Positions 38,377-52,404 are shown, counted from the stretch's first letter. The stretch: 64,000 nt of DNA from Rhizobium sp. Leaf453 (GCF_001425605.1 NZ_LMRG01000012.1:295737-359736), one strand, 5' to 3'. Numbers and translations: made by a program. Notes: generated by a model not told the origin, from the letters alone.

Positions 38377-38850
38377 CGTCACGTTGATTTTTCCCCCCTT
38401 TACCGTTCCACCGTCGGTTTCGACCGCCTCTTCACCATGCTCGACAGTCTCGGCCAGCCCGACCAGTCGCAGACCTATCCGCCCTACAATATCGAGCGGA
38501 CCGGCGAGAGTACTTACCGGATCACCATGGCCGTTGCCGGTTTCGACGAAACCGAACTTTCGATCGAAGCACGCGAGCACACGCTGACCGTCAAGGGTGA
38601 AAAGGGCGAAGACAAGGGCACCGACAGCCAGTTCCTGTATCGCGGCATTGCCAAGCGCGCCTTCGAGCGCCGCTTCCAGCTCGCCGATCACGTGGAAATC
38701 CAGTCCGCTTCGCTGAAGAACGGCCTGCTTCATATCGACCTCCTGCGCGAGATCCCGGAAGCCGCCAAGCCGCGCCGCATCGAGATCGCCGCCGCGCAGT
38801 CGGCACCGAAGCAGATCGAAGCCACCCAGATCGAAGGCAACGCCAACTAA
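38374..38850 (+). CDS. Small heat shock protein Hsp20 (IbpA-type)
   Basis: A 158-residue holdase chaperone with an alpha-crystallin domain (about residues 35-128): YNIERTGESTYRITMAVAGF, the LTVKGEKG strand and a YRGIAKRAFERRFQLADHV region. It binds unfolding proteins during heat stress for later refolding by DnaK/ClpB. The frame is open upstream to 38146, but the ATG at 38374 follows AGAGGAC and begins at the family's usual MRHVDFSPLYRSTVGFDR. A ROSE-like thermometer covers this ribosome-binding site. A terminator follows. Confidence 0.95.
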   Translation: MRHVDFSPLYRSTVGFDRLFTMLDSLGQPDQSQTYPPYNIERTGESTYRITMAVAGFDETELSIEAREHTLTVKGEKGEDKGTDSQFLYRGIAKRAFERRFQLADHVEIQSASLKNGLLHIDLLREIPEAAKPRRIEIAAAQSAPKQIEATQIEGNAN

Positions 38851-38877
38851 ACGTTCGGCATCGATTGGACTTGAAGA

Positions 38878-38906
38878 AACGGCGTCCCGGCGGGGCGTCG
38901 TTTTTT
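38878..38906 (+). terminator. Intrinsic terminator of hsp20
   Basis: AACGGCGTCCC and GGGGCGTCGTT form an 11-bp stem with two G-U pairs, followed by TTTTTTG. It lies 28 bases after the hsp20 stop. Confidence 0.75.
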
Positions 38907-38932
38907 GTTGCTCGATTTCCGTTCGGCGGCGA

Positions 38933-40690
38933 TCAGCCAGCCGTCCATGGGATATCGTATAGCAGGATGGACGTCGGGCCGAGGATCGCCGGTTCCTGAT
39001 CGTATTGAAGATCGGCAAGCTGTTCGCGCGTCTTGGCAATCAGCCCCTCGAAGGAAATTTTCTTCTGCTCCCGCAAGAGCTTGGCGAGGACATAGGTGAA
39101 TGCACCGTGACTGGTCGCGCCGTGGCGATATTCGTAGGAAAACTGTCCTTCGCCGCAGGCTTCGATGATGACAGGCAGATAGGGGCCGGGTGAAATTGCC
39201 TCGTTCTCCCTTTTCAGTCTTGCATACTGCGTTGATGAGAGGCCGCGCAGCATCGAGGCGCGCCCGATACGCTCGGTTGCCCCCTTCTGGCCGAAATATT
39301 CGGCGGCCAGTGCCTTTTTCGGTGTGAAATCCTTGTTGATGCGGGCGAAGTCTCGCTGGACCCACATCTGGGTCTTGCTGTCCCACTTCAATTCCCGGTG
39401 CCTGATATCATCCGGTGGGGTGATGCCGCGTGGTCTGGCACCGCCGGCCCGATGAATTCCACCGGAATGGCAGCAATCGAAGATCAACACGAGCCGGCAA
39501 TCATAGGGTAGCTGGCTGTAGAGGCCGTAGATCTGGTCATCGGCGATGAATTTTTCCGGCGTCCAGTCGAAATCCCATGGAACCAGCGTTTCGACATAAT
39601 GGTCAGGCTCGAAATTCTCGCCATATTCCGGGACCTGCGCGCCGTGGCCGCTGTAGTAGAAGATCAGTTCGTCACCGGGCTTGGGGTCGTCCAGCAGCCA
39701 TTTCAGCCGGCTGAGGATACCGTCTGCAGTCGCGCGGCTGTCGAGGCAGGTGCGGATCGATTCCGGTGGAAATCCGCAATCCTGTAGCACCGCGCTCATG
39801 GTGAAGACGTCGTTGATGCAACCCTCCAGCCGTTGTTCGGGATTGGGATAGTCGTTGATACCGACGAGTAGCGCCTTCTGCTTCTTGCCACCACGCGGGC
39901 CGGCGACGATGGCGGGCGCCAATGCTTTTGCGCCGACCGTCTCCGTTGAGATCGACAGCCAGACATTCTGTATGGTCGCACTGTGGCCGAGATAACTGGG
40001 CGCGGAATGGTCGCCATAGCCTTCGTCGTCGAACGGCGTGTCGGTCTGGCTGAATTTCTTCGTGTCGAACAGACGGATAGGAGCAGTGAAAACGTCGTCG
40101 TTGACGTTGTAGAGATGATACCAGAAGCGGACATCAGGCAGTTGCACCCGGCCATTCGTCAGGTTGCGGATGACAAACGGATTGGCGATCTGGGACCCGA
40201 AGGTGACATAACGAGCCTTCGCCAGGATGCCCGGCAAATCGCCGACCGTTGCGTCGGGATGGGTGAAGGCATTATACGTGATCAGCGATCCGAGGCTGTG
40301 CGCAAGGATGATATCGGGCTGGTAGTCCCGGATCGAGTCCAGAACCCGCTGGCGGGTCTTGCGCTTGAACTCCTCGTCTTCGACCCACGCGACGACATAG
40401 CCGGCGGTCCATTTGATCTTGTCGGAGATGTCGGTGAGGATGCCGCGCTGGCGACGGGTGATTTCGGAAACGCCGCTTTTCGCCAGTTTCCATAGAGCGG
40501 TCGCGCTTTCTAGGGCGGATATCTTCGTCGTTTCAAAGATATCGTCGTAGTTCACCATCTGAAATTCCAGGGTGATATCCTTGCCGGGAAAAGCCGCCCT
40601 GACGGCCGCCTCCCACTCCGCTTCCCAGTCGGATGCCCGGTGATCACCGAGACCGTGGAAGCCCATTATCTTCAGAGTTTTGTCTGCCAT
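38933..40690 (-). CDS. Alpha/beta-hydrolase fused to a caspase-like (metacaspase, C14) peptidase
   Basis: A 585-residue two-domain protein. Residues about 1-250 resemble a lipase-type alpha/beta hydrolase: IMGFHGLGDHR near the N-terminus and a nucleophile elbow ILAHSLGSLITYN with Ser132. Residues about 268-580 are a caspase-fold peptidase: KKQKALLVGINDYP, catalytic His349 in FYYSGHGAQVPE and catalytic Cys407 in LIFDCCHSGG, the metacaspase signature. No signal peptide or membrane segment is seen. Metacaspases cleave after Arg or Lys and often need calcium. The joint lipase and protease activities are unusual; a role in regulated death or phage defence is only a hypothesis. The ATG at 40690 follows AAAGG; the longer frame to 40735 is unlikely. 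It stands as a single gene. Confidence 0.85.
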   Translation of the reverse strand: MADKTLKIMGFHGLGDHRASDWEAEWEAAVRAAFPGKDITLEFQMVNYDDIFETTKISALESATALWKLAKSGVSEITRRQRGILTDISDKIKWTAGYVVAWVEDEEFKRKTRQRVLDSIRDYQPDIILAHSLGSLITYNAFTHPDATVGDLPGILAKARYVTFGSQIANPFVIRNLTNGRVQLPDVRFWYHLYNVNDDVFTAPIRLFDTKKFSQTDTPFDDEGYGDHSAPSYLGHSATIQNVWLSISTETVGAKALAPAIVAGPRGGKKQKALLVGINDYPNPEQRLEGCINDVFTMSAVLQDCGFPPESIRTCLDSRATADGILSRLKWLLDDPKPGDELIFYYSGHGAQVPEYGENFEPDHYVETLVPWDFDWTPEKFIADDQIYGLYSQLPYDCRLVLIFDCCHSGGIHRAGGARPRGITPPDDIRHRELKWDSKTQMWVQRDFARINKDFTPKKALAAEYFGQKGATERIGRASMLRGLSSTQYARLKRENEAISPGPYLPVIIEACGEGQFSYEYRHGATSHGAFTYVLAKLLREQKKISFEGLIAKTREQLADLQYDQEPAILGPTSILLYDIPWTAG

Positions 40691-40806
40691 GACCTTTCTC
40701 CCCCAACAATTCGGGAGGAATGTAGCACATCGCATGGTTGCATAAAAGAAAAAATTCTATCTATCTTTGCGGCGGCCCTGACCGCGATCCGATGCAGCAG
40801 GAGCCT

Positions 40807-41802
40807 TTATGCAACAGTTGCGGCTGCCGCCTCGGCTTCACGCCTGCGGCCGCGCTCCGCATATTTCTGCGCAATCACGGCGCAGGCCATCAGTTGGATC
40901 TGGTGGAACAGCATCAGCGGCAGGACAATGCTGCCGATGCTCTGGCCAGCGAAGATGACATTGGCCATCGGTACGCCGCTCGCAAGGCTCTTCTTCGAGC
41001 CGCAGAAAGTGATGGCGATCTCGTCTTCCTTCGAGAAACCGAGCAGCCGGCTGCCATGCATGGTGGCGAGCAGCACGATCACGAGAAGCACGATGTCGAG
41101 GATGACAACGACGGCGAGGTCGCGGACGGAGAAGGTGTGCCAGAGCCCCTCGGTCACCGCCTCGCTGAAGGCGAGATAGACCACCATCAGGATCGAGCCG
41201 CGATCAACCGGCATCAGCAGTTTCTTGCGGGCGCGGATGAAGTCGCCGATCCAGGGCTGAAGGATCTGACCGAGCAGGAAGGGCGCCAGCAGTTGCAGCA
41301 AAATCTGCTCCAACGCATCGAAGGAGAATCCCCCATGGCCGCCGGCGGCAAACAGCAGGCCGACGAGAAGTGGCGTCAGGAACATGCCGAAAATGTTGGA
41401 GGCCGACGCGGCGCAGATGGCGGCGGGCACATTGCCGCCAGCCATCGAGGTAAAGGCAATCGACGACTGAACTGTGGATGGAAGGACGCAAAGAAACAGG
41501 ATGCCAGTATAGAGCGCCGGCGGCAGAAGCGAAGACGGCAACAGACCGGCCGCCAGCCCGAGCAGCGGGAACAGCACGAAAGTCGAGCCGAGAATGACGA
41601 GATGTAGCCGCCAGTGCAGCAAGCCGGCGAGGACGACGTCGCGCGACAGACGGGCACCATGAAGAAAGAACAGAAGCCCGATGGCGATCTTCGTCGCCAG
41701 CCCGAACCATTCCGCCGGCTCGCCGGAAATCGGCAGTAAGGAAGCGAGGACAACAGTAAGGACGAGAAGGATCGTAAACGTATCGGGTAGAAAACGGCGC
41801 AT
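40807..41802 (-). CDS. Bile acid:sodium symporter-like transporter (SBF_like, PF13593-type)
   Basis: A 331-residue membrane protein with about ten hydrophobic segments, of the SBF-like/BASS superfamily (TIGR and Pfam SBF_like group). LFFLHGARLSRDVVLAG, CVLPSTVQSSIAFTSMAGGN and FCGSKKSLASGVPMA are the conserved pieces. Relatives move organic acids or sterol-like anions with sodium; substrate here unknown. ATG at 41802 chosen since the upstream ten residues are not conserved. It lies 51 bases after the threonine aldolase stop, on the same strand. Confidence 0.88.
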   Translation of the reverse strand: MRRFLPDTFTILLVLTVVLASLLPISGEPAEWFGLATKIAIGLLFFLHGARLSRDVVLAGLLHWRLHLVILGSTFVLFPLLGLAAGLLPSSLLPPALYTGILFLCVLPSTVQSSIAFTSMAGGNVPAAICAASASNIFGMFLTPLLVGLLFAAGGHGGFSFDALEQILLQLLAPFLLGQILQPWIGDFIRARKKLLMPVDRGSILMVVYLAFSEAVTEGLWHTFSVRDLAVVVILDIVLLVIVLLATMHGSRLLGFSKEDEIAITFCGSKKSLASGVPMANVIFAGQSIGSIVLPLMLFHQIQLMACAVIAQKYAERGRRREAEAAAATVA

Positions 41803-41853
41803 GGTGTCTCTTTGTCTTGTCAGGCGCCGCAATCCTTTACCCGTCGGCCGCGC

Positions 41854-42897
41854 TTAGCAAGCCGCAATAAATTGCCTGACGTCATCCGCTGTCGTCGCAA
41901 AGCTGGTAACGAGGCGGTAAAGCCCCTCGTCTTCGGCGACATCCGTCAGGGTCTGCGGCACCGGCCAGTCATAGAAGACGGCGCCCTGTGCCTTGAGATT
42001 CTCAGCCACAGACTTCTTGAGGATGACGAACAGTTCGTTGGAGCCGGTCGGCCAGGCGAGGCGCGCGCTCTCGGATGATTCAATACCCTTGGCCAGTTCG
42101 TTGGCCATGCCATTGGCGTGGCGGGCGAGATCGAGCCAGAGGCTGCCTTCGAGATAGGCGTCGAACTGGGCGGCGATGAAGCGTGATTTGGAGAAGAGCT
42201 GGGCGGAGCGCTTGCGCAGATAGCCCATTTCCTCGGCCTTCGACGTGTCGAACAGGATCAGCGCCTCGGCGCACCAGCAGCCGTTCTTGGTGCCGCCGAA
42301 AGAAAGCAGGTCGATGCCGCGCTTCCACGTCATCTCCGCCGGTGTCGCGCCGAGCGTGACGAGCGCGTTGGCGAAGCGGGCGCCGTCCATATGGAGCGGC
42401 AGCTTTTCGGCCTTGGCGATGGCGGAGATCGCTTCGATCTCGTCGAGGCTGTAGACGGTGCCGGCCTCGGTCGCCTGGGTCAGCGTGATCGCCATCGGCT
42501 GGCCGCCATGCACGCCGCCGCCACGCGAATGGCGAATCTGTTTTTCGAGAAGATCGGGCCGCATCTTGCCGAGCGTCCCATCGATGGCGGAAAGCTTGGC
42601 ACCGTGGGAGAAGAATTCCGGCGCGCCGCATTCATCGACATAGACATGCGCTTCCCGGTGGCAGAACACGTGGCCGCCCGGGCGATTGGCGCTGGCAAGG
42701 GCCAGAGAATTGGCCGCCGTTCCGGTGGCAACGAAGAAGACTGCGACCTCGCGCTCGAACACCTCGGACAATGCGCTTCCGACCTTCTTGTCGAGATCGC
42801 TGGTGCCATAGGCGGAGGCAAAGCCGCCAGCGGCCTTGACCAGGCTTTCGGCGATCACGGGATGGGCGCCCGCCCAATTGTCGGAGGAGAAAATCAT
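41854..42897 (-). CDS. ltaE: Low-specificity L-threonine aldolase
   Basis: A 347-residue fold-type I PLP enzyme that splits L-threonine or L-allo-threonine into glycine and acetaldehyde. FFVATGTAANSLAL (about residue 55), HREAHVYVDECGAPEFF, LHMDGARFANALV, and the PLP-lysine segment SFGGTKNGCW are present. The ATG at 42897 begins MIFSSDNWAG and has AGGA upstream; the longer frame to 42975 is unlikely. It faces gltB across a 564-base region with strong RNA-like structure. Confidence 0.92.
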   Translation of the reverse strand: MIFSSDNWAGAHPVIAESLVKAAGGFASAYGTSDLDKKVGSALSEVFEREVAVFFVATGTAANSLALASANRPGGHVFCHREAHVYVDECGAPEFFSHGAKLSAIDGTLGKMRPDLLEKQIRHSRGGGVHGGQPMAITLTQATEAGTVYSLDEIEAISAIAKAEKLPLHMDGARFANALVTLGATPAEMTWKRGIDLLSFGGTKNGCWCAEALILFDTSKAEEMGYLRKRSAQLFSKSRFIAAQFDAYLEGSLWLDLARHANGMANELAKGIESSESARLAWPTGSNELFVILKKSVAENLKAQGAVFYDWPVPQTLTDVAEDEGLYRLVTSFATTADDVRQFIAAC

Positions 42898-43461
42898 CGA
42901 TGCGGTCCTGTGGTTTGGCGGGCGAAACGCCCTTTCCTGATCTTTGAACCGACCATACGGATGATGCTGCGGCAATCAATGCTCAAGGCCGCATATAAGG
43001 ACAATTCCAGACCAGTTTGAAACCAAATCGAAGAAAACGAGAGGTTCTTGAAAGAAAATTACAAAAATACGCAATTAACCGCAATGTTCGGCAAAATCTC
43101 CCCGATTATTTTGTATTAGTGGTCTTGCAGTCCTATACGCTTTCTGGCATAGGACTCATGAAATAGGACAGTCTTGCTGTCCTATTTCGGTCCCAAGACC
43201 GGAAAGAAGCTGGAAAGCTCGCGAAACGCGGCTCCCGGCGGACGACTGCAAGCCGCGCTGGACATACTATGTCCTTGCCGCCGGAGCAGTCGCGATGGTC
43301 GCGGACCTTTCTCTGCCTGATGCAGTAAATGCTTCATTTGCGACCGGATCAGGATCATGCGACGATAATGCCGGTGCCGGCTTCAACGGGACTCTTGCCC
43401 GCGAAAGCCTGCCTGGACTGCGGACATACCCGGTAAATCCGGGTTAACAGGAGGGACGACG
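42898..43461 (+). promoter_or_regulatory. Highly structured region upstream of gltB
   Basis: This 564-base gap between divergent ltaE and gltB contains a chain of inverted repeats: AGTCCTAT/ATAGGACT (43129-43156), a perfect 12-bp stem GAAATAGGACAG/CTGTCCTATTTC (43160-43188), and CGGTC/GACCG (43188-43201). Two near-identical 15-mers, GTCTTGCNGTCCTAT, lie at 43122-43136 and 43171-43185. Further on, CCGGCGG and CGACTGC (43235-43249) both have partners (43278-43292), in an order that makes the two pairings mutually exclusive or a pseudoknot. GGACATACTATGTCC at 43260-43274 is a palindrome. None is a plain terminator; a regulatory leader or small RNA is likely. Confidence 0.5.
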
Positions 43462-48183
<4,722 letters not shown>

Positions 48184-48284
48184 CCGTCGATCTGTGACAA
48201 CGCACCCCTGTAGCGACAGCGCGGGGGTGCATCTGGCGCGCTCGAACGAGCGCTTCCTTGGATAAGAGATATCAGGAACTTACG

Positions 48285-49739
48285 ATGGGCAAGGTTACGG
48301 GCTTCATGGAAATCGACCGCCAGCTGGCAAAGTATCAGCCGGCGTCGGATCGCATTCGGCATTTCCGCGAATTCACAATCCCGATGTCGGACCCGGAAGT
48401 GCAGAAACAGGCGGCGCGCTGCATGGACTGTGGCATCCCCTATTGCCACGGACCGACCGGCTGCCCGGTGCACAACCAGATTCCCGACTGGAACGATCTG
48501 GTCTACAATGGAAACTGGGACGAGGCGATCCGCAACCTGCACTCGACCAACAATTTCCCGGAGTTCACCGGCCGCATCTGCCCCGCCCCCTGCGAGGAAG
48601 CCTGCACGCTGAACCTGGAAGATGCACCCGTCGCCATCAAGACCGTCGAGCAGGCCATCGCCGACAAGGCCTATGAGATGGGCTATATCGTGCCGCAGCC
48701 GGCCTTCACCAAGACCGGCAAGAAGGTCGCGATCATCGGCTCGGGACCTTCTGGCATGGCCGCTGCCCAGCAGCTTGCCCGTGCCGGTCATGAAGTTCAT
48801 GTCTACGAGCGCGAGAGCAAGCCAGGCGGCCTGCTGCGCTATGGTATTCCGGACTTCAAGATGGAGAAGAACTTCATCGACCGTCGCGTCGATCAGATGC
48901 GCGGCGAAGGCGTGACCTTCCACTGCGGCGTCAATGTCGGCGTCGACCGGACCGTCGAAAGCCTGACCGAAGAGCATGATGCGGTTCTTTACTGCGGCGG
49001 ATCGGAAACCCCGCGCGATGCAGGTATTCCCGGTGTCGAGTTCGCCGGCGTACACGACGCGATGCCCTATCTCGTCCAGCAGAACCGCCGCGTCGGCCGC
49101 GAAAATATCGACAGCGTCGGCTGGCCATCGGACCCGATCCTGGCCGGTGGCAAGCACATTGTCGTCGTCGGCGGTGGTGATACCGCGTCTGACTGCGTCG
49201 GCACCGCTTTCCGCCAGGGGGCCGTCAAGGTGACCCAGCTCGACATCCGCCCGCAGCCGCCGGAAAAGGAAGACAAGCTCGCCGTCTGGCCGTTCTGGGC
49301 CACCAAGATGCGCACTTCGTCGTCGCAGGCCGAAGGCGCCGTGCGCGAGTTCCAGGTGGCGACGCTCGAATTCGTCGGCGAAGACGGCATGCTGACCGGC
49401 GTCAAGTGCTGCCAGGTCGACGAGCGCCGCAAGCCGATCGCCGGCACGGAATTCGTCATCAAGGCCGACCTCGCCTTTATCGCCATCGGCTTCAACGGTC
49501 CGTTCACCAATGGCGTCCTGAAGGATCTCGGCGACAAGCTGACGATCAACACCGACCGCCGCGGCTCGACCAATGTCGTCGCGAACGACAAGGACTACAG
49601 GACTTCGGTCGACAAGCTCTGGGTCGCCGGCGACGTCCGCCGTGGCCAGTCGCTCGTCGTCTGGGCCATCCGCGAAGGCCGCCAGGCTGCGCGTGCGATC
49701 GACGAAGCCCTGATGGGCTCGACGGTCCTGCCACGGTAA
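48285..49739 (+). CDS. gltD: Glutamate synthase (NADPH), small subunit
   Basis: A 484-residue flavoprotein partner of GltB that passes electrons from NADPH. N-terminal iron-sulfur cysteines lie in [20 protein letters not shown] and [12 protein letters not shown]; the FAD site is [21 protein letters not shown] (about residue 148) and the NADPH site [16 protein letters not shown]. The ATG at 48285 follows AGGAA by 7 bases; an ATG at 48258 is also in frame. With gltB it forms the glutamate synthase operon used with glutamine synthetase in nitrogen assimilation. Confidence 0.96.
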   Translation: MGKVTGFMEIDRQLAKYQPASDRIRHFREFTIPMSDPEVQKQAARCMDCGIPYCHGPTGCPVHNQIPDWNDLVYNGNWDEAIRNLHSTNNFPEFTGRICPAPCEEACTLNLEDAPVAIKTVEQAIADKAYEMGYIVPQPAFTKTGKKVAIIGSGPSGMAAAQQLARAGHEVHVYERESKPGGLLRYGIPDFKMEKNFIDRRVDQMRGEGVTFHCGVNVGVDRTVESLTEEHDAVLYCGGSETPRDAGIPGVEFAGVHDAMPYLVQQNRRVGRENIDSVGWPSDPILAGGKHIVVVGGGDTASDCVGTAFRQGAVKVTQLDIRPQPPEKEDKLAVWPFWATKMRTSSSQAEGAVREFQVATLEFVGEDGMLTGVKCCQVDERRKPIAGTEFVIKADLAFIAIGFNGPFTNGVLKDLGDKLTINTDRRGSTNVVANDKDYRTSVDKLWVAGDVRRGQSLVVWAIREGRQAARAIDEALMGSTVLPR

Positions 49740-49780
49740 ACACCATGTCCGCCGCCGGGGCGGCCATTGACAACTTGAAG

Positions 49781-49813
49781 GGCCACTTGCGCATAAAATC
49801 TACGCAAGTGGCC
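49781..49813 (+). terminator. Terminator-like hairpin after gltD
   Basis: GGCCACTTGCG (49781-49791) and CGCAAGTGGCC (49803-49813) form a perfect 11-bp stem with an 11-base loop, 42 bases after the gltD stop. The following ATTTGG is a weak U tract. Confidence 0.6.
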
Positions 49814-49899
49814 ATTTGGATTCCGGGTAATATCCCATGCGATGGGAGGTCCCAAGGCTGCGACGGGTAGGCGGCTCCTTCAATCCTCCGCGATGAGGC

Positions 49900-50490
49900 C
49901 TACCGCGCCTCCACCAGAAAACCCGAAGCCAGAGCCTGAAACGCCTCGACGGCTTTCGGCAGTACCTCCTGCGGATTTTCGCTCGCCGCGATCCATAGCG
50001 CCGCATTGAGCGCCGCGCCGCTCAGCAGCCGAGCTGCAGCCTCGGCATCGACCGGCTTGACTACACCATCCGCGATCAGCTTTTCCACCGCTCGTCTGGT
50101 CACCTGCAGACAGCTGTTCTGGCTCGGCCATTGCGACGGGTCACCCAGAACGGCGGGTCCGTCAAGCAGGACGATACGCTGCACTTCCGGATCCAGCGCC
50201 ATCTCGATATAGGCAGCCCCCTCGGCGAGCAGGCTCTGCCAATCATCCCCCGCGCATGCGCCGATCTCCTGCGCGCGTGAGGCCATTTCCGTGTCGATCT
50301 GGTCGACCACGGCCGCCAGAAGGCCGCGCTTGTCTCCGAAATTGTGATAGAGCGCCCCCCGCGTGAGGCCGACATCGGCCGTCAGGTCGTCCATCGACGC
50401 GGCGGAATATCCTTTTTCCGCGAAGGCCTTGCGCCCGGCTGCAATCAGCTTGGCCCGGTTCTGCTCCATCGTTTCGGCACGCTTCGCCAT
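49900..50490 (-). CDS. TetR/AcrR-family transcriptional regulator
   Basis: A 196-residue regulator: N-terminal TetR DNA-binding domain (RAKLIAAGRKAFAEKGYSAASMDDLTADVGLTRGALYHNFGDKRGLLAAV, about residues 13-60, here split for reading) and a C-terminal helical ligand domain with LDPEVQRIVLLDGPAVLG. The ATG at 50490 is chosen; the frame is open much further upstream, but that would run through its own operators. Three ATACG(N3)CGTAT repeats lie in the gap to the divergent RidA gene, so autoregulation and repression of RidA are likely. Confidence 0.92.
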   Translation of the reverse strand: MAKRAETMEQNRAKLIAAGRKAFAEKGYSAASMDDLTADVGLTRGALYHNFGDKRGLLAAVVDQIDTEMASRAQEIGACAGDDWQSLLAEGAAYIEMALDPEVQRIVLLDGPAVLGDPSQWPSQNSCLQVTRRAVEKLIADGVVKPVDAEAAARLLSGAALNAALWIAASENPQEVLPKAVEAFQALASGFLVEAR

Positions 50491-50502
50491 CTCGAATCTC
50501 AC

Positions 50503-50565
50503 ATACGTTTCGTATATTAATTTGACATACGCACCGTATGCCACCATATTACATACGCACCGTAT
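50503..50565. promoter_or_regulatory. Three TetR operator repeats between tetR and RidA genes
   Basis: ATACGTTTCGTAT (50503-50515), ATACGCACCGTAT (50527-50539) and ATACGCACCGTAT (50553-50565) share the inverted ATACG half site and start 24 and 26 bases apart. Each is preceded by C or AC. The spacing suggests cooperative repressor binding over the divergent promoters. Confidence 0.75.
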
Positions 50566-50629
50566 CTGAAAATCAGGCATCCGTGAAGCGCACTCCTGCC
50601 CACGGTCGCCCCAGAAAGAAAGATTTGAT

Positions 50630-51028
50630 ATGACTGAACGACAGGTCATTTTCCCCGCTGATCGCCACGCCCTTTACGAAGAACATGGCTATTCGGCCGC
50701 CATCCAATCCGGCGATCTCCTGTTTGTCTCCGGGCAGGTCGGCAGCCGTCCCGATGGAACGCCCGAGCCAGATTTCGAAAAGCAGGTGCGTTTGGCCTTC
50801 GACAATCTGAAGGCCACGCTCGCGGCTGCCGGCGCCACGTTCGATGATCTGGTCGATGTGACCACATTCCACACCGATCCCGAAAACCAGTTCGGGACGA
50901 TCATGGCGGTCAAGCAAGAGATTTTCGAAAAGCCGCCCTATCCGAACTGGACGGCAATCGGCGTGAACTGGCTCGCCGGCTTCGATTTCGAGATCAAGGT
51001 CATCGCCCGCATCCCTTCGAAATCCTGA
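50630..51028 (+). CDS. RidA-family (YjgF/YER057c/UK114) protein
   Basis: A 132-residue RidA-like protein. RidA enzymes hydrolyse reactive enamine/imine intermediates from PLP enzymes; the family also holds members with unknown substrates. FVSGQVGSRPDGTPEPDFEKQVRLAFDNL and the region near YPNWTAIGVNWLA are conserved; the catalytic Arg of archetypal RidA is not obvious, so this may belong to a RidA subfamily lacking imine deaminase activity. Divergent from TetR through the triple operator. Confidence 0.88.
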   Translation: MTERQVIFPADRHALYEEHGYSAAIQSGDLLFVSGQVGSRPDGTPEPDFEKQVRLAFDNLKATLAAAGATFDDLVDVTTFHTDPENQFGTIMAVKQEIFEKPPYPNWTAIGVNWLAGFDFEIKVIARIPSKS

Positions 51029-51042
51029 TTGCAGTCTCCGGC

Positions 51043-52269
51043 CTAGTTCCTAATAACCGGGTTGCTGATGACGGTTTCCGGCTTTGCCAGCCGGAAATCG
51101 TCCACCCGGCCGGCCGGGGCGGCAGCGACTTCGCCCTTCTCCACCAGTTTGTCGCGCGGGCTCTTGCCGTTGCCGGCAAGGGCTGTTGTTCCGCCAAGCA
51201 GCGCTGTTCCGCCATCAAGATCGGGATCGTCGAGACTAATCGGTTGGGTCTGGATGATGTCTTCGTTGGCGAGCGGCGCGGTGACGACGAGGTCCTTCAA
51301 ACCGTCGGCGCCGGGAACGTCCTGTCCGGAGGCTGCCGCATCACCGAGCAGCTTGCGGATATCCTTCTCGACATAGAAAGCGAGCTTGCGCTTGCCGGCC
51401 TTGGTCAGGTTGATGCCGTCGGAGCCACGCAGGCGGACCTGCTGGCCGTTGATGTCGGAACCGGTCATGACGAACTTGCCGCCCTCATCGACAAAACCGT
51501 CCCAGATATCGATGAAATTGCCGCCCACCTTTTCCGCCTCGGCACGGAAGATGCCGTTGAACGTCACCATGTCGGCCATCATCGAACTCGACTGGAAAGG
51601 CGGCATGCCGACCCAGAGGAGCGGAATATTGTCCTTGCGGGCAAGCACCGCGAAGGCGCCCACACGCTTGGTATATTCGGCAAGCCAGGCATCCGTCCGG
51701 AATTTCTCCTTGGAGCCATTGATCGACATCTGCTGCCGCTCGTTGGCGCCGAGACTGACGATAATCACGGAAGGTTTCACCTCGCCGATATAGGCAGGCA
51801 GGCTTTCGGGCCAGTTGAAATAGTCGTCGCGTACCAGGCCGGAAGAACCGTTGGCGCGCGTTTCGATCACGATGCCGGGTGTCGTCTCGAATGCAGTCTG
51901 CAGGCCATCGCCCAGGCTTGCGGCGACGAAATCGCCGACGACCAGCACCTTTTTCGCATCTGGCAGTTTTTCAACGATAACCACTGGCGGCTCGGCCGGT
52001 GTGGGTTTTGCTTTCTGTTTGACCTTCTTTGTCTTCGGGCGCTGCTGCTGTTGTGGCTGGCGCTGACGCGTGTCGTAGACTGGCACATCCTCATAAACCG
52101 GTGGCGGACGCCGGCGGCCGAATCCAAACAGCATGTCGAGGATGGTGCGGCGTTCCTGAGCACCGGCCTGACGCGGCGGCTCGATCACCAGTGCCGTCAA
52201 CCCGATCGACAGCACGATCAAGGCATTGATCAGCCATCGAAGACCGGTCCTGTTGAATCTGCCGCTCAT
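51043..52269 (-). CDS. DUF459-family SGNH-hydrolase-like periplasmic protein
   Basis: A 408-residue protein with one N-terminal membrane anchor or signal (LRWLINALIVLSIGLTALVI, about residues 9-29), a low-complexity Pro/Gln/Lys-rich linker (about 50-90), then a DUF459/SGNH hydrolase domain: VVGDFVAASLGDGL takes the place of the GDS block, ANGSSGLV and SLGANERQQM the Gly and Asn blocks, and GSDGINLTKAGKRKLA the Asp-His region, here lacking an obvious DxxH. The catalytic Ser is replaced or shifted, so activity is uncertain. The ATG at 52269 is preferred over a TTG at 52284. Function may be acyl esterase work on envelope polysaccharides, as inferred for DUF459. Confidence 0.78.
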   Translation of the reverse strand: MSGRFNRTGLRWLINALIVLSIGLTALVIEPPRQAGAQERRTILDMLFGFGRRRPPPVYEDVPVYDTRQRQPQQQQRPKTKKVKQKAKPTPAEPPVVIVEKLPDAKKVLVVGDFVAASLGDGLQTAFETTPGIVIETRANGSSGLVRDDYFNWPESLPAYIGEVKPSVIIVSLGANERQQMSINGSKEKFRTDAWLAEYTKRVGAFAVLARKDNIPLLWVGMPPFQSSSMMADMVTFNGIFRAEAEKVGGNFIDIWDGFVDEGGKFVMTGSDINGQQVRLRGSDGINLTKAGKRKLAFYVEKDIRKLLGDAAASGQDVPGADGLKDLVVTAPLANEDIIQTQPISLDDPDLDGGTALLGGTTALAGNGKSPRDKLVEKGEVAAAPAGRVDDFRLAKPETVISNPVIRN

Positions 52270-52404
52270 CTGTCTGTTCCGCAATGGTCTGCCCGGAGCT
52301 TACTGCGTTTCCCCGCAAACATACAACGCCTCCCTTTCGAAAGGCGTTGCGTTCAGGATGAATGCGGATTGTGCCGCAATTGAGAAGGCAAGGATCGCCT
52401 GCGG

